Numbered from the stretch's first letter, positions 18,376-29,855 are shown. The stretch: 64,000 nt of DNA from Cryobacterium algoricola (GCF_004402485.1 NZ_SOFG01000027.1:1-64000), one strand, 5' to 3'. Notes: generated by a model not told the origin, from the letters alone. Numbers and translations are program-made.

Positions 18376-19134
18376 TCAGGCCTTGCCGCGCAGGATCGCC
18401 TGCTTGACCTCTGCGATCGCCTGCGTCACCTGGATGCCGCGCGGGCATGCCTCCGAGCAGTTGAAGGTCGTCCGGCAGCGCCAGACGCCTTCCCGGTCGT
18501 TCAGGATGTCGAGGCGCACGGCCGCGTTCTCGTCGCGCGAGTCGAAGATGAAGCGGTGGGCGTTCACGATCGCGGCCGGGCCGAAGTACTGCCCGTCCGT
18601 CCAGAACACCGGGCAGCTCGAGGTGCACGCGGCGCAGAGGATGCACTTCGTGGTGTCGTCGAAACGCTCGCGCTGGGCGACCGTCTGGATGCGCTCCTTG
18701 CCGCCGACAGGCGCGGTGTTCGAAACCAGGAACGGCTGCACGGCCCGGAACGACTCGAAGAACGGCTCCATGTCGACGATGAGGTCCTTCTCGAGCGGCA
18801 GGCCCTTGATCGCCTCCACGTAGACCGGCTTGGTGATGTCGAGGTCCTTGATCAGCGTCTTGCAGGCCAGGCGGTTACGGCCGTTGATGCGCATCGCATC
18901 CGAGCCGCAGATGCCGTGCGCGCACGAGCGCCGGAACGACAGCGAACCATCCTGCTCCCACTTGATCTTGTGCAGCGCGTCGAGCACCCGGTCGGTCGGG
19001 TACATCTGCACGTCGAAGTCTTCCCAGTGCGGCTCGTCGTCGACCTCCGGGTTGAAGCGCCGGATGATGAGCGTGACGGTGAAGGACTGAATCTCCTCGG
19101 GCACGACCGGGGCGTCTGCGAATGCGGTGCTCAC
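18376..19134 (-). CDS. sdhB: Succinate dehydrogenase iron-sulfur subunit
   Basis: SdhB (252 residues) relays electrons from the SdhA flavin to the membrane quinone site. All three cluster motifs are present: [2Fe-2S] CAHGICGSDAM with Cys 71, 76 and 91 (Asp replacing one Cys, as in several SdhB proteins); [4Fe-4S] CILCAACTSSCP; and the [3Fe-4S]/[4Fe-4S] pair in CRTTFNCSEACPRGI. The GTG start at 19134 follows the sdhA stop with no gap, so translation is coupled. Last gene of sdhC-sdhD-sdhA-sdhB. Confidence 0.97.
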   Translation of the reverse strand: MSTAFADAPVVPEEIQSFTVTLIIRRFNPEVDDEPHWEDFDVQMYPTDRVLDALHKIKWEQDGSLSFRRSCAHGICGSDAMRINGRNRLACKTLIKDLDITKPVYVEAIKGLPLEKDLIVDMEPFFESFRAVQPFLVSNTAPVGGKERIQTVAQRERFDDTTKCILCAACTSSCPVFWTDGQYFGPAAIVNAHRFIFDSRDENAAVRLDILNDREGVWRCRTTFNCSEACPRGIQVTQAIAEVKQAILRGKA

Positions 19135-20949
19135 TCAGTACTTCCTTTCCATCGGCTGGTAGCGCGTGATCGTGACTGGCTTCCAGTCCAGCGCAATGTG
19201 GTCTGCGGCATCCGCTGAGAGCGGGTCGCCGGTGAGGTACGCCATCGTGTGCACGAGGTAGTTCACGTCGTCGCGCAGAGGGTAGTCGTCGCGCATGTGG
19301 CCGCCGCGGCTTTCCTTGCGGTTGCGGGCGGAATAGACGACGACCTCGGCGAGGTCGAGCAGGAAGCCGAGTTCGACGGCCTCGAGCAGGTCGGTGTTGA
19401 ACCGGCGGCCCTTGTCCTGCACGCCGATGTTCTTGTACCGGTTGCGCAGCGAGTGGATCACCTCGGTGACCTCGGAGAGCGACTCGTCGGTGCGGAACAC
19501 CTGCGCCTTCGCGTCCATGGTCTCCTGCAGTTCCTTCCGCAGCACGGCGATGCGCTCGGTTCCCGTCGACGAGCGGATGCCCTCGAGCAGGTCGCGCACC
19601 GTCTTCGCCGGGTCGTCGGGCAGCGGGGTGAACTCAGCGGTCTTCACGTAGGCGACGGCGTTGTTGCCCGCGCGCTTGCCGAAGACGTTGATGTCCAGGA
19701 GCGAGTTCGTGCCGAGGCGGTTCGAGCCGTGCACGGAGACGCACGCGCACTCGCCCGCGGCGTAGAGGCCGGGGACGACGGTGGTGTTGTTGCGCAGCAC
19801 CTCGGCGTTGACGTTGGTCGGGATGCCGCCCATGGCGTAGTGCGCCGTCGGCATCACGGGCACCGGTTCGGTCACCGGGTCGACGCCGAGGTAGGTGCGG
19901 GCGAACTCGGTGATGTCGGGCAGCTTGGTCTCGAGTACCTCTGCGCCCAGGTGGGTGCAGTCCAGGTACAGGTAGTCCTTGTTCGGTCCGGCGCCGCGGC
20001 CTTCCGCGACCTCCTTGACCATGCAGCGCGCGATGATGTCGCGCGGGGCGAGGTCCTTGATCGTCGGGGCGTACCGCTCCATGAAGCGCTCGCCGGAGGC
20101 GTTGCGCAGGATCGCACCCTCACCGCGGGCTCCCTCGGTGAGGAGGATGCCGAGGCCGGCGAGGCCGGTCGGGTGGAACTGGAAGAACTCCATGTCCTCG
20201 AGGGGGAGTCCCTGGCGCCAGATGATGCCGACGCCGTCACCCGTGAGGGTGTGCGCGTTCGAGGTGGTCTTGTAGATCTTGCCGAAGCCGCCGGTCGCGA
20301 AGATGAACGCCTTGCCCTGGAAGACGTGCAGTTCGCCGCTCGACAGGTCGAGGGCGACCACGGCGGACGGCTGGTCGACGCCGTCGACCGGGGTCATCAC
20401 GAGGTCGAGCACGTAGTACTCGTTGAAGAAGTTGATGCCGCGCTTGACGCAGTTCTGGTACAGGGTCTGCAGGATCATGTGGCCGGTGCGGTCGGCGGCG
20501 TAGCAGGCCCGGCGCACGGGCGCCTTGCCGTGGTCGCTCGTGTGGCCGCCGAAGCGGCGCTGGTCGATCTTGCCCTCCGGGGTGCGGTTGAAGGGCAGGC
20601 CCATGTTCTCGAGGTCGATGACCGCGTCGATGGCCTCCTTCGCGAGGATCTCCGCCGCGTCCTGGTCGACGAGGTAGTCGCCGCCCTTGACGGTGTCGAA
20701 GGTGTGCCACTCCCAGTTGTCTTCCTCGACGTTGGCGAGGGCCGCGGCCATGCCGCCCTGGGCGGCTCCCGTGTGTGAGCGGGTCGGGTAGAGCTTGGAG
20801 ATGACCGCGGTGCTGGCTCCTGGGCCGGCCTCGATGGCCGCGCGCATCCCTGCGCCGCCGGCTCCCACGATCACGATGTCGAACTTGTGGTAGTGCACTC
20901 CGTCGATCACGGTGGACTCGGTCGGTGCGGTGTTTGATGCATCCGTCAT
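19135..20949 (-). CDS. sdhA: Succinate dehydrogenase flavoprotein subunit
   Basis: SdhA (604 residues) oxidises succinate to fumarate in the TCA cycle. FAD binding is shown by [18 protein letters not shown] (about 24-41), and the covalent flavin His is 59 in [11 protein letters not shown]. Catalytic and substrate residues lie in [44 protein letters not shown] and [13 protein letters not shown]; the C-terminal helical domain ends RYQPMERKY. The ATG at 20949 has a GGAG site upstream. It sits 17 bases after sdhD. Confidence 0.97.
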   Translation of the reverse strand: MTDASNTAPTESTVIDGVHYHKFDIVIVGAGGAGMRAAIEAGPGASTAVISKLYPTRSHTGAAQGGMAAALANVEEDNWEWHTFDTVKGGDYLVDQDAAEILAKEAIDAVIDLENMGLPFNRTPEGKIDQRRFGGHTSDHGKAPVRRACYAADRTGHMILQTLYQNCVKRGINFFNEYYVLDLVMTPVDGVDQPSAVVALDLSSGELHVFQGKAFIFATGGFGKIYKTTSNAHTLTGDGVGIIWRQGLPLEDMEFFQFHPTGLAGLGILLTEGARGEGAILRNASGERFMERYAPTIKDLAPRDIIARCMVKEVAEGRGAGPNKDYLYLDCTHLGAEVLETKLPDITEFARTYLGVDPVTEPVPVMPTAHYAMGGIPTNVNAEVLRNNTTVVPGLYAAGECACVSVHGSNRLGTNSLLDINVFGKRAGNNAVAYVKTAEFTPLPDDPAKTVRDLLEGIRSSTGTERIAVLRKELQETMDAKAQVFRTDESLSEVTEVIHSLRNRYKNIGVQDKGRRFNTDLLEAVELGFLLDLAEVVVYSARNRKESRGGHMRDDYPLRDDVNYLVHTMAYLTGDPLSADAADHIALDWKPVTITRYQPMERKY

Positions 20950-20965
20950 GTGCTGGTGTGAGCTC

Positions 20966-21418
20966 CTAGATGGCCGGGCAGAACTTGGGCAGAAGGTCGG
21001 CGGGCGAACCGGCCGGGCAGGGGTCGAAGGTGAAGACCACGAGGGTGCCGAGCACGATCAGGATCACGACGGCTGCGAGGATGGCCCACTTGAAGATGCC
21101 GCGGGTGACCCGCTGGGTTGCGTAGTCGTTCACGATCGTGCGCATGCCGTTGCCGCCGTGGATCAGGGCGAGCCAGAGCATGGCCACGTCCCACCACTGC
21201 CAGAACGGGCTCGCGAGCTTGCCGGCGACGAAGCCGAAGTTGAGGGCGTCGACGCCCTTGCCGATCATCAGGTTCACGAAGAGGTGGCCGAAGATGAGCA
21301 CGATGAGCACGACGCCGGAGCCGCGCATGTAGATCCAGCCCCATTTTTCCCAGTTCGTGCCGCGCTTTCCGGTCGGGCGGGCGTATGGGCTCCTGGGGGA
21401 GTCAAGTGTGGTTGCCAT
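20966..21418 (-). CDS. sdhD: Succinate dehydrogenase membrane anchor subunit
   Basis: A 150-residue membrane anchor with three helices. After a polar N-terminus ([16 protein letters not shown]) comes the first helix with GHLFVNL. The second, [25 protein letters not shown], contains the His expected to ligate haem b; the third is [19 protein letters not shown]. Together with SdhC it forms the quinone site. AGGAGG lies upstream of the ATG at 21418. It is 11 bases after the sdhC stop. Confidence 0.93.
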   Translation of the reverse strand: MATTLDSPRSPYARPTGKRGTNWEKWGWIYMRGSGVVLIVLIFGHLFVNLMIGKGVDALNFGFVAGKLASPFWQWWDVAMLWLALIHGGNGMRTIVNDYATQRVTRGIFKWAILAAVVILIVLGTLVVFTFDPCPAGSPADLLPKFCPAI

Positions 21419-21429
21419 GGCTGCTCCTC

Positions 21430-21846
21430 CTAGTGGCTGAAGACGTTCATGAGGTGACGCGGGGCGAAGCCCAGCATCGTGACGACCCAGAGGCCGATCA
21501 CGACGTAGAACATGACCTTCTGGTATTTCGCGCTCCAGAAGTCGATCAGGATGATCCGGATCCCGTTGAACGCGTGGAACACGATCGCGCCGACGAGTGC
21601 GACCTCACCGAGCCCCATCAGCGGCGTCTGGTAGGTCGAGATGACCGCGTTGTATGCCTCCGGGCTCACGCGCACGAGCGCCGTGTCCAGAATGTGGACC
21701 AGCAGAAAGAAGAAGATCGCAACACCGGTGATCCGGTGGAGGACCCACGACCACATGCCTTCGCGGCCCCGGTACAGGGTTCCTGCGGGGCGGCGTGAGG
21801 TGGTCTTCTGCTGGGATGTCAATGTCCGTGCCGATTCCTGAGGCAT
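21430..21846 (-). CDS. sdhC: Succinate dehydrogenase cytochrome b subunit
   Basis: A 138-residue protein with three membrane helices. GTLYRGREGMWSWVLHRITGVAIFFFLLVHILDTALV contains the conserved SxxxHRxTG quinone-site motif and the haem-ligating His region; later helices include VFHAFNGIRIILIDF. The start at 21846 is chosen over 21915 because GGGAAGG precedes it and homologous proteins begin near here. It leads the sdhCDAB operon. A -10-like TATGAT lies about 75 bases upstream. Confidence 0.93.
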   Translation of the reverse strand: MPQESARTLTSQQKTTSRRPAGTLYRGREGMWSWVLHRITGVAIFFFLLVHILDTALVRVSPEAYNAVISTYQTPLMGLGEVALVGAIVFHAFNGIRIILIDFWSAKYQKVMFYVVIGLWVVTMLGFAPRHLMNVFSH

Positions 21847-21959
21847 GACCAACCTTCCCTGGCTGAATGAGCGGCCTCGAATGATCAGGCCGGCACTGCG
21901 CTGGTGCGCGTGCAACCATCATAAGTGTCTCTAGGCCGAGATATTATCCGCGAGGCCCG

Positions 21960-23114
21960 TCAGCGCTGCATCGAGAGGGGAACGGCCGTCATCACGCGGA
22001 TGGCGGCGCGTTCGTCGATGACTTTGTCGTAGTAACCGACAAGGGTTTCGCAGACGCTTTCCCACGAACGGCCGAGCACCGCCCTCCTGCCGGACTCGCC
22101 CATCCGCAACCGGAGGGGCGCATCCTCGACGAGGCGCGTCACGCAACGCCGCAGGTCGCGTTCGTCGTCGGGAACGAAGAGGAAACCGTTGTCGCCGTGC
22201 GCGACGAGGTCGATCGGGCCGCCGGCGTGCGGTGCGACGACGGGGAGCCCTGCCGCGTGCGCCTCCTGGATCGTCTGGCCGAAGGTCTCCTCCGTCCCGG
22301 CGTGCACGAATACGTCGAAGGCCGCGTACGCGTCGGAGAGCGCCGGTCCGGAGAGCCGGCCGAGCCACGTCACCGGCACGCCGGCGAGTTCGCGCTGGAT
22401 GAGCGGCACGGAGGGCCCGTCACCGACGAGTGCGACACGGATGCCCGGCAGGCCCCTGAGCGCTCTGAGTCGTTCCACCTGCTTCTCCGGCGCCATCCTG
22501 CCGACGTAGCCGATCACGACCTCACCGTTCGGGGACAGGCGTTCGCGGAGCGCGGCGACGGCCGGTTCGCTCCGGCGGTTCGGGTGGTATCCGATGAGGT
22601 CGACGCCGCGCGTCCAGCGGGCGAGCCGGCGTACGCCCACCCGTTCGAGGTCCGCCATCGAGGCGGAGGAGGGCACCAGGGTGAGGTCGGCGCCGTCGTG
22701 GATCCACTTGACGAGGCGCCACGCGACCTTCGTCGCCTGGCCGAGCCGGTTGCGCCTGGCGTACCCGGCGACATCCGTCTGGAAGATCGCGACGCTCGGG
22801 ATGTCGAGGCGGTTCGCCGACGCGATGCCCTGCGCGCCGAGGAGGAACGGGGAGGCCGCGTGCACGACGTCCGGCCCGAAGTCGGAGAGGAGGCGCTGCA
22901 CGTGCGGGCTCGGCATCCCCACCGGGAACTGGCGGTAGGAGACGGCGGGGACGCTGAAGACCGGGAAGCCGGCGTATTCGGAAGGAGCACCGGCGGGGGC
23001 GATCACGATCGCCTCGTGCCCGGTTCGCCGCAGGTGCTCGAGCACCTTGCAGACGCTCGTGGTGACCCCACTGACCGTGGGGAGGAAACTCTCACTGACG
23101 ACGGCAACCCGCAT
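21960..23114 (-). CDS. Family 4 glycosyltransferase, GDP-mannose mannosyltransferase MgtA-like
   Basis: The 384-residue GT-B enzyme begins MRVAVVSESFLPTVSGVTTSV, as in actinobacterial alpha-mannosyltransferases of the MgtA/PimB' group. Other signatures: VLEHLRRTGHEAIVIAP, DVVHAASPFLLGAQG, FQTDVAGYARRNR, the donor-binding GYVGRMAPEKQVERL and the EX7E segment TEETFGQTIQEAHAAGLPVV. It probably adds mannose to a membrane glycolipid on the cytoplasmic face. It is divergent from manC, which makes the GDP-mannose donor. ATG 23114 is chosen because the conserved domain starts there and TACGCT lies six bases upstream. Confidence 0.88.
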   Translation of the reverse strand: MRVAVVSESFLPTVSGVTTSVCKVLEHLRRTGHEAIVIAPAGAPSEYAGFPVFSVPAVSYRQFPVGMPSPHVQRLLSDFGPDVVHAASPFLLGAQGIASANRLDIPSVAIFQTDVAGYARRNRLGQATKVAWRLVKWIHDGADLTLVPSSASMADLERVGVRRLARWTRGVDLIGYHPNRRSEPAVAALRERLSPNGEVVIGYVGRMAPEKQVERLRALRGLPGIRVALVGDGPSVPLIQRELAGVPVTWLGRLSGPALSDAYAAFDVFVHAGTEETFGQTIQEAHAAGLPVVAPHAGGPIDLVAHGDNGFLFVPDDERDLRRCVTRLVEDAPLRLRMGESGRRAVLGRSWESVCETLVGYYDKVIDERAAIRVMTAVPLSMQR

Positions 23115-23120
23115 GTTTCG

Positions 23121-23126
23121 AGCGTA
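23121..23126 (-). promoter_or_regulatory. -10 box of leaderless mannosyltransferase promoter
   Basis: TACGCT on the minus strand, six bases before the ATG at 23114. Confidence 0.45.
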
Positions 23127-23147
23127 TGCAGCCGTCGAAACAAGCAT

Positions 23148-23180
23148 GTGAATACCCGGAACCACTGCGTGAATACCCGG
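23148..23180. promoter_or_regulatory. Direct repeats in the divergent mannosyltransferase/manC promoter
   Basis: GTGAATACCCGG occurs at 23148-23159 and again at 23169-23180, exactly 21 bp apart, two helical turns. Placed between both -10 boxes, it is a likely regulator or activator site for both genes. Confidence 0.5.
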
Positions 23181-23202
23181 TGAACAGCGGCTGTGCGGCC
23201 TG

Positions 23203-23208
23203 TAGTCT
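23203..23208 (+). promoter_or_regulatory. -10 box of leaderless manC promoter
   Basis: TAGTCT six bases before the manC ATG at 23215. Confidence 0.55.
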
Positions 23209-23214
23209 GGCCGA

Positions 23215-24336
23215 ATGACCCAGGCACCTGACCCACTCGAGCGCTTCTACAGCGTGATCCCCGCCGGCGGAATCGGATCCCGCCTGTGGCCGCTGTCCCG
23301 AGCGGACGCCCCGAAGTTCCTGCACGACCTCACCGGGTCCGGCCAGACCCTGCTCAGGGACACCTGGGACCGGCTGGCCCCGCTCGCCGGCGACCAGCGC
23401 ATCATGGTCGTCACGGGACGTGCGCACCGCGCCGCCGTCGAGGCGCAGCTGCCGGAGCTCGCCGACCTCAATGTCGTCCTCGAGAGCGAGCCGCGCGAGT
23501 CGACGGCTGCCATCGGCCTCGCAGCAGCCATCCTGCAGAAACGTGAACCCGGCGTCATCATCGGGTCCTTCGCGGCCGACCACGTTATCAAGGGCGCCGT
23601 CCTGTTCCGCCAGACCATCGTCGAGGCCGTCGCGGCAGCGGATGCCGGGTACATCGTCGCGATCGGCATCCGTCCGACGGAGCCCGCGATCGGTTTCGGC
23701 TACATCAAGACCGCCGCGCCGCTCGAGATCCCCGGAGCCCCGAACGCGCAGTCCGTCGACTCCTTCGTCGAGAAGCCCGACCTCGCAACGGCGGAAGCCT
23801 ATGTCGCGAGCGGCCACTACCTCTGGAACGCGGGCATGTTCATCGCCCGCGCCGACCGCCTGCTCGAAGAGATCGGTGCGGCGGAGCCCGATCTGCTCGC
23901 CGGGCTCCTCGAACTCGCCGACGCGTGGGACACCCCGCGCCGCGGCGCCGTCGTCGACAGGGTGTGGCCGAAGATCAAGAAGATCGCCATCGACTACACC
24001 GTCGCGGAGCCGGTCGCGGCCCGTGGCCAGCTCGCGGTCATCCCCGGCCAGTTCGACTGGGACGACGTCGGCGACTTCGCCTCGATCGCCAAGATCCACG
24101 CCAACGGGCGCAAGCGCGACCTGGCGATCCTCGGCGAGGGCGCACGCGTGCTCGCAGACTCCTCGAGCGGAATCGTCGTGAGCCACACCGGACGGATGAT
24201 CGCGCTGATCGGCGTCGAGGACATCGTCGTGATCGACACCCCGGACGCGCTGCTCGTGACGACGAGCGCGAATGCGCAGAAAGTCAAGGCCGTCGTCGAC
24301 GCCCTGAAGCTCTCCGGAAGCAGCGACGTGCTGTAG
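23215..24336 (+). CDS. manC: Mannose-1-phosphate guanylyltransferase
   Basis: A 373-residue nucleotidyltransferase making GDP-mannose from mannose-1-phosphate and GTP. The N-terminal signature is VIPAGGIGSRLWPLSRADAPKFLHDL (about 12-37). Further on are GSFAADHVI (metal site), FGYIKT, FVEKPDLATAEAYV and HYLWNAGMFIARAD, then the C-terminal FDWDDVGDFASI. The isomerase domain of bifunctional ManC/AlgA is absent, as usual in actinobacteria. It is divergent from the mannosyltransferase that would use its product. The start codon appears to be the first transcribed codon. Confidence 0.95.
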   Translation: MTQAPDPLERFYSVIPAGGIGSRLWPLSRADAPKFLHDLTGSGQTLLRDTWDRLAPLAGDQRIMVVTGRAHRAAVEAQLPELADLNVVLESEPRESTAAIGLAAAILQKREPGVIIGSFAADHVIKGAVLFRQTIVEAVAAADAGYIVAIGIRPTEPAIGFGYIKTAAPLEIPGAPNAQSVDSFVEKPDLATAEAYVASGHYLWNAGMFIARADRLLEEIGAAEPDLLAGLLELADAWDTPRRGAVVDRVWPKIKKIAIDYTVAEPVAARGQLAVIPGQFDWDDVGDFASIAKIHANGRKRDLAILGEGARVLADSSSGIVVSHTGRMIALIGVEDIVVIDTPDALLVTTSANAQKVKAVVDALKLSGSSDVL

Positions 24337-24520
24337 CGAGGCACCCGAAATCGTTTGTGCCGGTCGCCTCCGCATTACGCACGGAATTGTTTCGCGCAGG
24401 TAGCGGCTTGATAACGCTTAGCGCACCTATCGAGTTTGCTCAACTGAGCAGTGAAACATTGGGTAACCTGATTGCACACAGCCCCGTCGAACCCGCGCCG
24501 GGCCAGCAATGGAGGTCATC

Positions 24521-25624
24521 TTGACAATCACCAAACGAAGGGCCGTTTTTAGCGGACTCGCCACCTTGGGCGCAGTAGCCCTGCTCGCCGGTTGTGCGGC
24601 GGCGCCGAGCACCGGCGGCGCCACGTCGACCGCGGCTGTCACCAACTTCACCCCCTGCATCGTTTCCGACGCCGGCGGCTTCGACGACAAGTCCTTCAAC
24701 CAGTCCAGCTTCGACGGCATGACCCAGGCGGCGGATGCCCTCGGCGTCAAGTTCAAGCAGGCGGAGTCCAAGACGACCGACCAGTACGCGGGCAACGTCA
24801 GCAGCATGGTCGACCAGAACTGCAACTTCATCCTCACGGTCGGCTTCGCACTCGCGAACACGACCCGTGACGCGGCCAAGGCCAGCCCCACGACCGATTT
24901 CGCGATCATCGACTCCGCACTGTCGAATGACGACTTCAGCCCCCTTGCCCTCGACAACGTCAAGCCGGTGCTCTACGACACCGCCCAGGCGGCCTTCCTC
25001 GCCGGCTACCTCGCGGCAGGCACCTCCAAGACCGGCATCGTCGGCACGTATGGTGGCAAGCAGTTCCCGTCCGTGACGATCTTCATGGACGGCTTCGCCG
25101 ACGGCGTCACGTACTACAACACCCAGAAGTCGAAGTCCGTCAAGCTCCTCGGCTGGGACAAGGCCGCCCAGGCCGGAACCTTCGCCGGCAGCTTCGATGA
25201 CATCAACCAGGGCAAGGCGCTCAGCACCAACCTGATCGACCAGGGCGCCGACATCATCCTTCCGGTTGCCGGACCGCTCTTCCAGGGCACCGCGCAGGCC
25301 ATTCAGGACTCCGGCAAGGACGTTGCCATCGTCGGCGTCGACAGCGACCTCTACGAGACCGCACCGGCCACGAAGGCGCTCTACCTCACCTCGATCATGA
25401 AGCAGATGGCCGACGCCACCAAGAAGATCGTCACTGACGCGGCCGCTGGAGACTTCAGCGCGACCCCGTACATCGGCACCCTCGACAACAAGGGCGTCGA
25501 CATCGCACCCCTGCACGACTGGGAGTCCAAGGTCGACCCCGCACTCGTGAAGGAGGTCGACGCGATCAAGGCCGACATCATCAGCGGCAAGCTCACGGTC
25601 ACGTCGCCGTCCACCCCCAAGTAA
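24521..25624 (+). CDS. BMP-family nucleoside-binding lipoprotein
   Basis: The extracellular solute-binding protein of a nucleoside ABC transporter (BmpD/PnrA family). From the TTG at 24521 it has 367 residues. A signal peptide (TKRRAVFSGLATLGAVALLAGC) ends in the lipobox LAGC, so the Cys is lipidated and anchored. The mature part has the BMP features SDAGGFDDKSFNQSSFDGM, FAIIDS, AAFLAGYLAAG, GGKQFPSVTIFMDGFADG and a late VGVDSDLYE. TTG is preferred over the ATG at 24509 because GGAGGT lies five bases before it. A terminator follows, so the binding protein may be made in excess over the transporter. Confidence 0.93.
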   Translation: MTITKRRAVFSGLATLGAVALLAGCAAAPSTGGATSTAAVTNFTPCIVSDAGGFDDKSFNQSSFDGMTQAADALGVKFKQAESKTTDQYAGNVSSMVDQNCNFILTVGFALANTTRDAAKASPTTDFAIIDSALSNDDFSPLALDNVKPVLYDTAQAAFLAGYLAAGTSKTGIVGTYGGKQFPSVTIFMDGFADGVTYYNTQKSKSVKLLGWDKAAQAGTFAGSFDDINQGKALSTNLIDQGADIILPVAGPLFQGTAQAIQDSGKDVAIVGVDSDLYETAPATKALYLTSIMKQMADATKKIVTDAAAGDFSATPYIGTLDNKGVDIAPLHDWESKVDPALVKEVDAIKADIISGKLTVTSPSTPK

Positions 25625-25643
25625 CCCACCGGGCAGTACCATC

Positions 25644-25675
25644 GCGGGGAGGCCAGCGAGAGCTGGCCTCCCCGC
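25644..25675 (+). terminator. Strong hairpin after the BMP lipoprotein gene
   Basis: A perfect 14-bp stem (25644-25657 and 25662-25675) with a GAGA loop, 20 bases past the stop codon, followed by GTGCTTT. It separates the lipoprotein gene from the ABC ATPase gene, which has its own promoter. Confidence 0.75.
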
Positions 25676-25718
25676 GTGCTTTAACCCCCGGCAGCCGACC
25701 CTCCGGTCGGCGGCTCAA

Positions 25719-25724
25719 TAGAAT
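25719..25724 (+). promoter_or_regulatory. -10 box of the nucleoside ABC ATPase promoter
   Basis: TAGAAT eight bases before the ATG at 25733, consistent with a leaderless or nearly leaderless mRNA. Confidence 0.45.
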
Positions 25725-25732
25725 CGGGAAGT

Positions 25733-27249
<1,517 letters not shown>

Positions 27250-27253
<4 letters not shown>

Positions 27254-28548
27254 GCGAGACCCTGCAGACCCCGCCGGTTTCCAGCGGGAAGCCGGCCCAG
27301 CCTGGACAGCCGGACCAGCCGGACCAGCCCGGCCGTGTCTATCAGATCTTCCGCGAGATCACGACGGGGAATGCGATCATCTCCGTGCTCGCCGTCCTCC
27401 TCGCCCTCCTCGTCGGAGCGATCCTGATCGCCTTCACCAACGAGGACGTCCAGAAGGCGTCGGTCTACTTCTTCTCCCGACCGGGCGACACCGTCGTGGC
27501 GGCCTGGAATTCCGTCTCCGGCGCATACTCCGCCCTGTTCCAGGGCTCGGTCTACAACTTCCGCAAGCCGGACTTCGCCTCGGGAATCAAGCCGCTCACC
27601 GAGACACTCACCTTCGCGACCCCGCTGATCGCGGCAGGCCTCGGCGTCGCGCTCGGCTTCCGGGTCGGCCTGTTCAACATCGGCGGTCGCGGCCAGATGC
27701 TCATCGCGGCCGCGCTCGGCGGCTGGGTGGCCTTCGCGCTCGACCTGCCCGCCGGCATCCACCTCGTCGTCGCCCTCGTCGTCGGTGTCGCCGGCGGCGC
27801 GCTCTGGGGCGGGCTCGTCGGCCTGCTCAAGGCCCGCACGGGGGCGCACGAGGTGATCACGACGATCATGCTCAACTACGTCGCCTACTACCTCGTCAGC
27901 TACCTGCTGCGCGACGGCTTCCTGAAGACGCCGGGGTCCAACAACCCGCAGAGCCCCGCGAGCAAGCCGACTGCAGTGTTCCCCGACCTGCTCGGCCCGA
28001 CCTACAACCTGCACCTCGGCTTCATCCTCGTGATCATCGCGACGATCTTCACCTGGTGGCTGCTGTCGCGCTCGAACCTCGGCTTCCAGTTCCGCGCCGT
28101 CGGGCTCAACCCGCACGCGGCCCGGGTCGCCGGCATCAGCGTCGACCGGATGTACGTCTACGCGATGCTGCTCTCCGGCGGCCTCGTCGGCCTCGCCGGC
28201 ATCAACCAGGTGCTCGGCACCTCGACGAGCGGTTTCGACGCCGGCATCGACTCCGGCATCGGCTTCGACGCGATCACCGTCGCGCTGCTCGGCCGCTCGC
28301 GCCCGTGGGGGGTCTTCGCGGCAGGCATCCTCTTCGGCGCGTTCAAGGCTGGCGGGTTCTCGATGCAGGCTGCAGAGGGCGTTCCGATCGACATCGTGTT
28401 GATCGTGCAGTCCCTGATCGTCCTGTTCATCGCGGCGCCGCCCCTCGTGCGCGCCATCTTCCGGCTGCCGACGCCGGGCCAGAAGACCCCCGGTGCGAAG
28501 ACGCCCCGGAAACGCACCACGACACCCACGGAGGTGGTGGCCTCGTGA
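27250..28548 (+). CDS. Nucleoside ABC transporter permease 1
   Basis: A 432-residue membrane subunit of the branched-chain/ribose-type permease family (BPD_transp_2). A Pro/Gln-rich cytoplasmic N-terminus of about 25 residues precedes the first helix; eight to ten helices follow. Diagnostic pieces are LGFRVGLFNIGGRGQMLIAAALGGW, GAHEVITTIMLNYVAYYLV, FRAVGLNPHAARVAGISVDRMYV and GIGFDAITVALLGRSRPWG. It pairs with the next gene as a heterodimeric channel. Start and stop overlap their neighbours by four bases each. Confidence 0.93.
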
Positions 28549-29855
28549 GCACCCCGACAACCGTTTCACCGGCCGGTTCCACCGGGCCGAGCGCATCCGT
28601 CGCCGACACCGGGCCCGACTTCGAGCAGATCAAGAGCTGGAAGACCCCGATCGCCCTCGCGATCTTCACCCTGCTCGGCTTCCTGCTCCTCGTCGTCTTC
28701 GGTCGTGACGGCGAGAGCACGATGCGCCTGTCGACGACGACCGACCTGATCCAGCTGCCGGACGTGGTCCTGCCGACCCGGCCGACCGGCGTCGTCGTCG
28801 TCGCCCTCCTGCTGCTGATCACGGCGGGGAGCGGCTGGCTCGTGCGCTCGAAGGCGAAGGTGCCGCTCTGGCTCGTCACCGTGTTCGCGGTGCTCCTGCT
28901 GGTGGGCTTCCTGGCCTGGGCATCCGCTGACCACACCATCCCGGTTCCCGGGCTGCTGTTCGGTTCGCTGAGCCTCGCCGTCCCGCTCATCTTCGGCGCG
29001 CTCGGCGGCGTCATCTCCGAGCGGGTCGGCGTGGTCAACGTCGCGATCGAGGGGCAGTTGCTCGCCGGGGCGTTCACCTCCGCGATGGTCGCCTCGATCA
29101 CCCAGCAGCCGCTCCTTGGGCTCGTCGCGGCGATGGTCGCCGGTGTGCTCGTCTCCTTCGTGCTCGCCGCGTTCGCGATCAAGTACTTCGTCGATCAGGT
29201 CATCGTCGGCGTGGTGCTCAACGTGCTCGTCTCCGGGGTCACCGGCTTCCTGTTCTCCCAGCTGCTCGCCCCGAACGCCGCGACGCTCAACAGCCCGCCG
29301 CGGTTCGAGAACATCAACATCCCGCTGCTGAGCGAGATCCCGATCATCGGCCCGGTTTTCTTCCGGCAGACCCTGATCGTCTACATCATGTACGTGGCGG
29401 TCGCGTGCGTGTACTTCGGCCTCTTCCACACCAAGTGGGGCCTGCGCCTGCGTGCCGTCGGCGAGCATCCGCAGGCCGCGGACACCGTGGGCATCAATGT
29501 CGCCCGCACCCGGTTCTGGAACGTCTCGCTCGCCGGTGCGATCGCCGGTCTCGGCGGGGCGTACTTCACCCTCGGCTCCGTCGGCGCCTTCGGCAAGGAG
29601 ATGACAGCGGGCGCCGGGTTCATCGCCCTCGCCGCCGTCATCTTCGGCCGCTGGGACCCGATCAGGGCCACCCTCGCCGCGCTGCTCTTCGGCTTCGCGA
29701 GCAACCTGCAGAACGTGCTCAGCATCATCGGCTCCCCGGTGCCGAGCGAGTTCATGCTGATGCTGCCCTACCTCGTCACGATCTTCGCCGTCGCCGGCCT
29801 CGTCGGCCAGTCACGGGGGCCGGCGGCCTCCGGAAAGCCGTACATCAAATCGTGA
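28545..29855 (+). CDS. Nucleoside ABC transporter permease 2
   Basis: The second permease, 436 residues from the GTG at 28545, which overlaps the previous stop (GTGA) and has GGAGG 12 bases upstream. A Ser/Thr/Pro-rich leader of about 35 residues comes before the helices. Family signatures are FGALGGVISERVGVVNVAIEGQLLAGAF, FVDQVIVGVVLNVLVSGVTGF, LRAVGEHPQAADTVGINVARTRFW and TAGAGFIALAAVIFGRWDP. With the ATPase and BMP lipoprotein it imports nucleosides, matching the salvage enzymes encoded immediately downstream. Confidence 0.94.
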   Translation: MSTPTTVSPAGSTGPSASVADTGPDFEQIKSWKTPIALAIFTLLGFLLLVVFGRDGESTMRLSTTTDLIQLPDVVLPTRPTGVVVVALLLLITAGSGWLVRSKAKVPLWLVTVFAVLLLVGFLAWASADHTIPVPGLLFGSLSLAVPLIFGALGGVISERVGVVNVAIEGQLLAGAFTSAMVASITQQPLLGLVAAMVAGVLVSFVLAAFAIKYFVDQVIVGVVLNVLVSGVTGFLFSQLLAPNAATLNSPPRFENINIPLLSEIPIIGPVFFRQTLIVYIMYVAVACVYFGLFHTKWGLRLRAVGEHPQAADTVGINVARTRFWNVSLAGAIAGLGGAYFTLGSVGAFGKEMTAGAGFIALAAVIFGRWDPIRATLAALLFGFASNLQNVLSIIGSPVPSEFMLMLPYLVTIFAVAGLVGQSRGPAASGKPYIKS

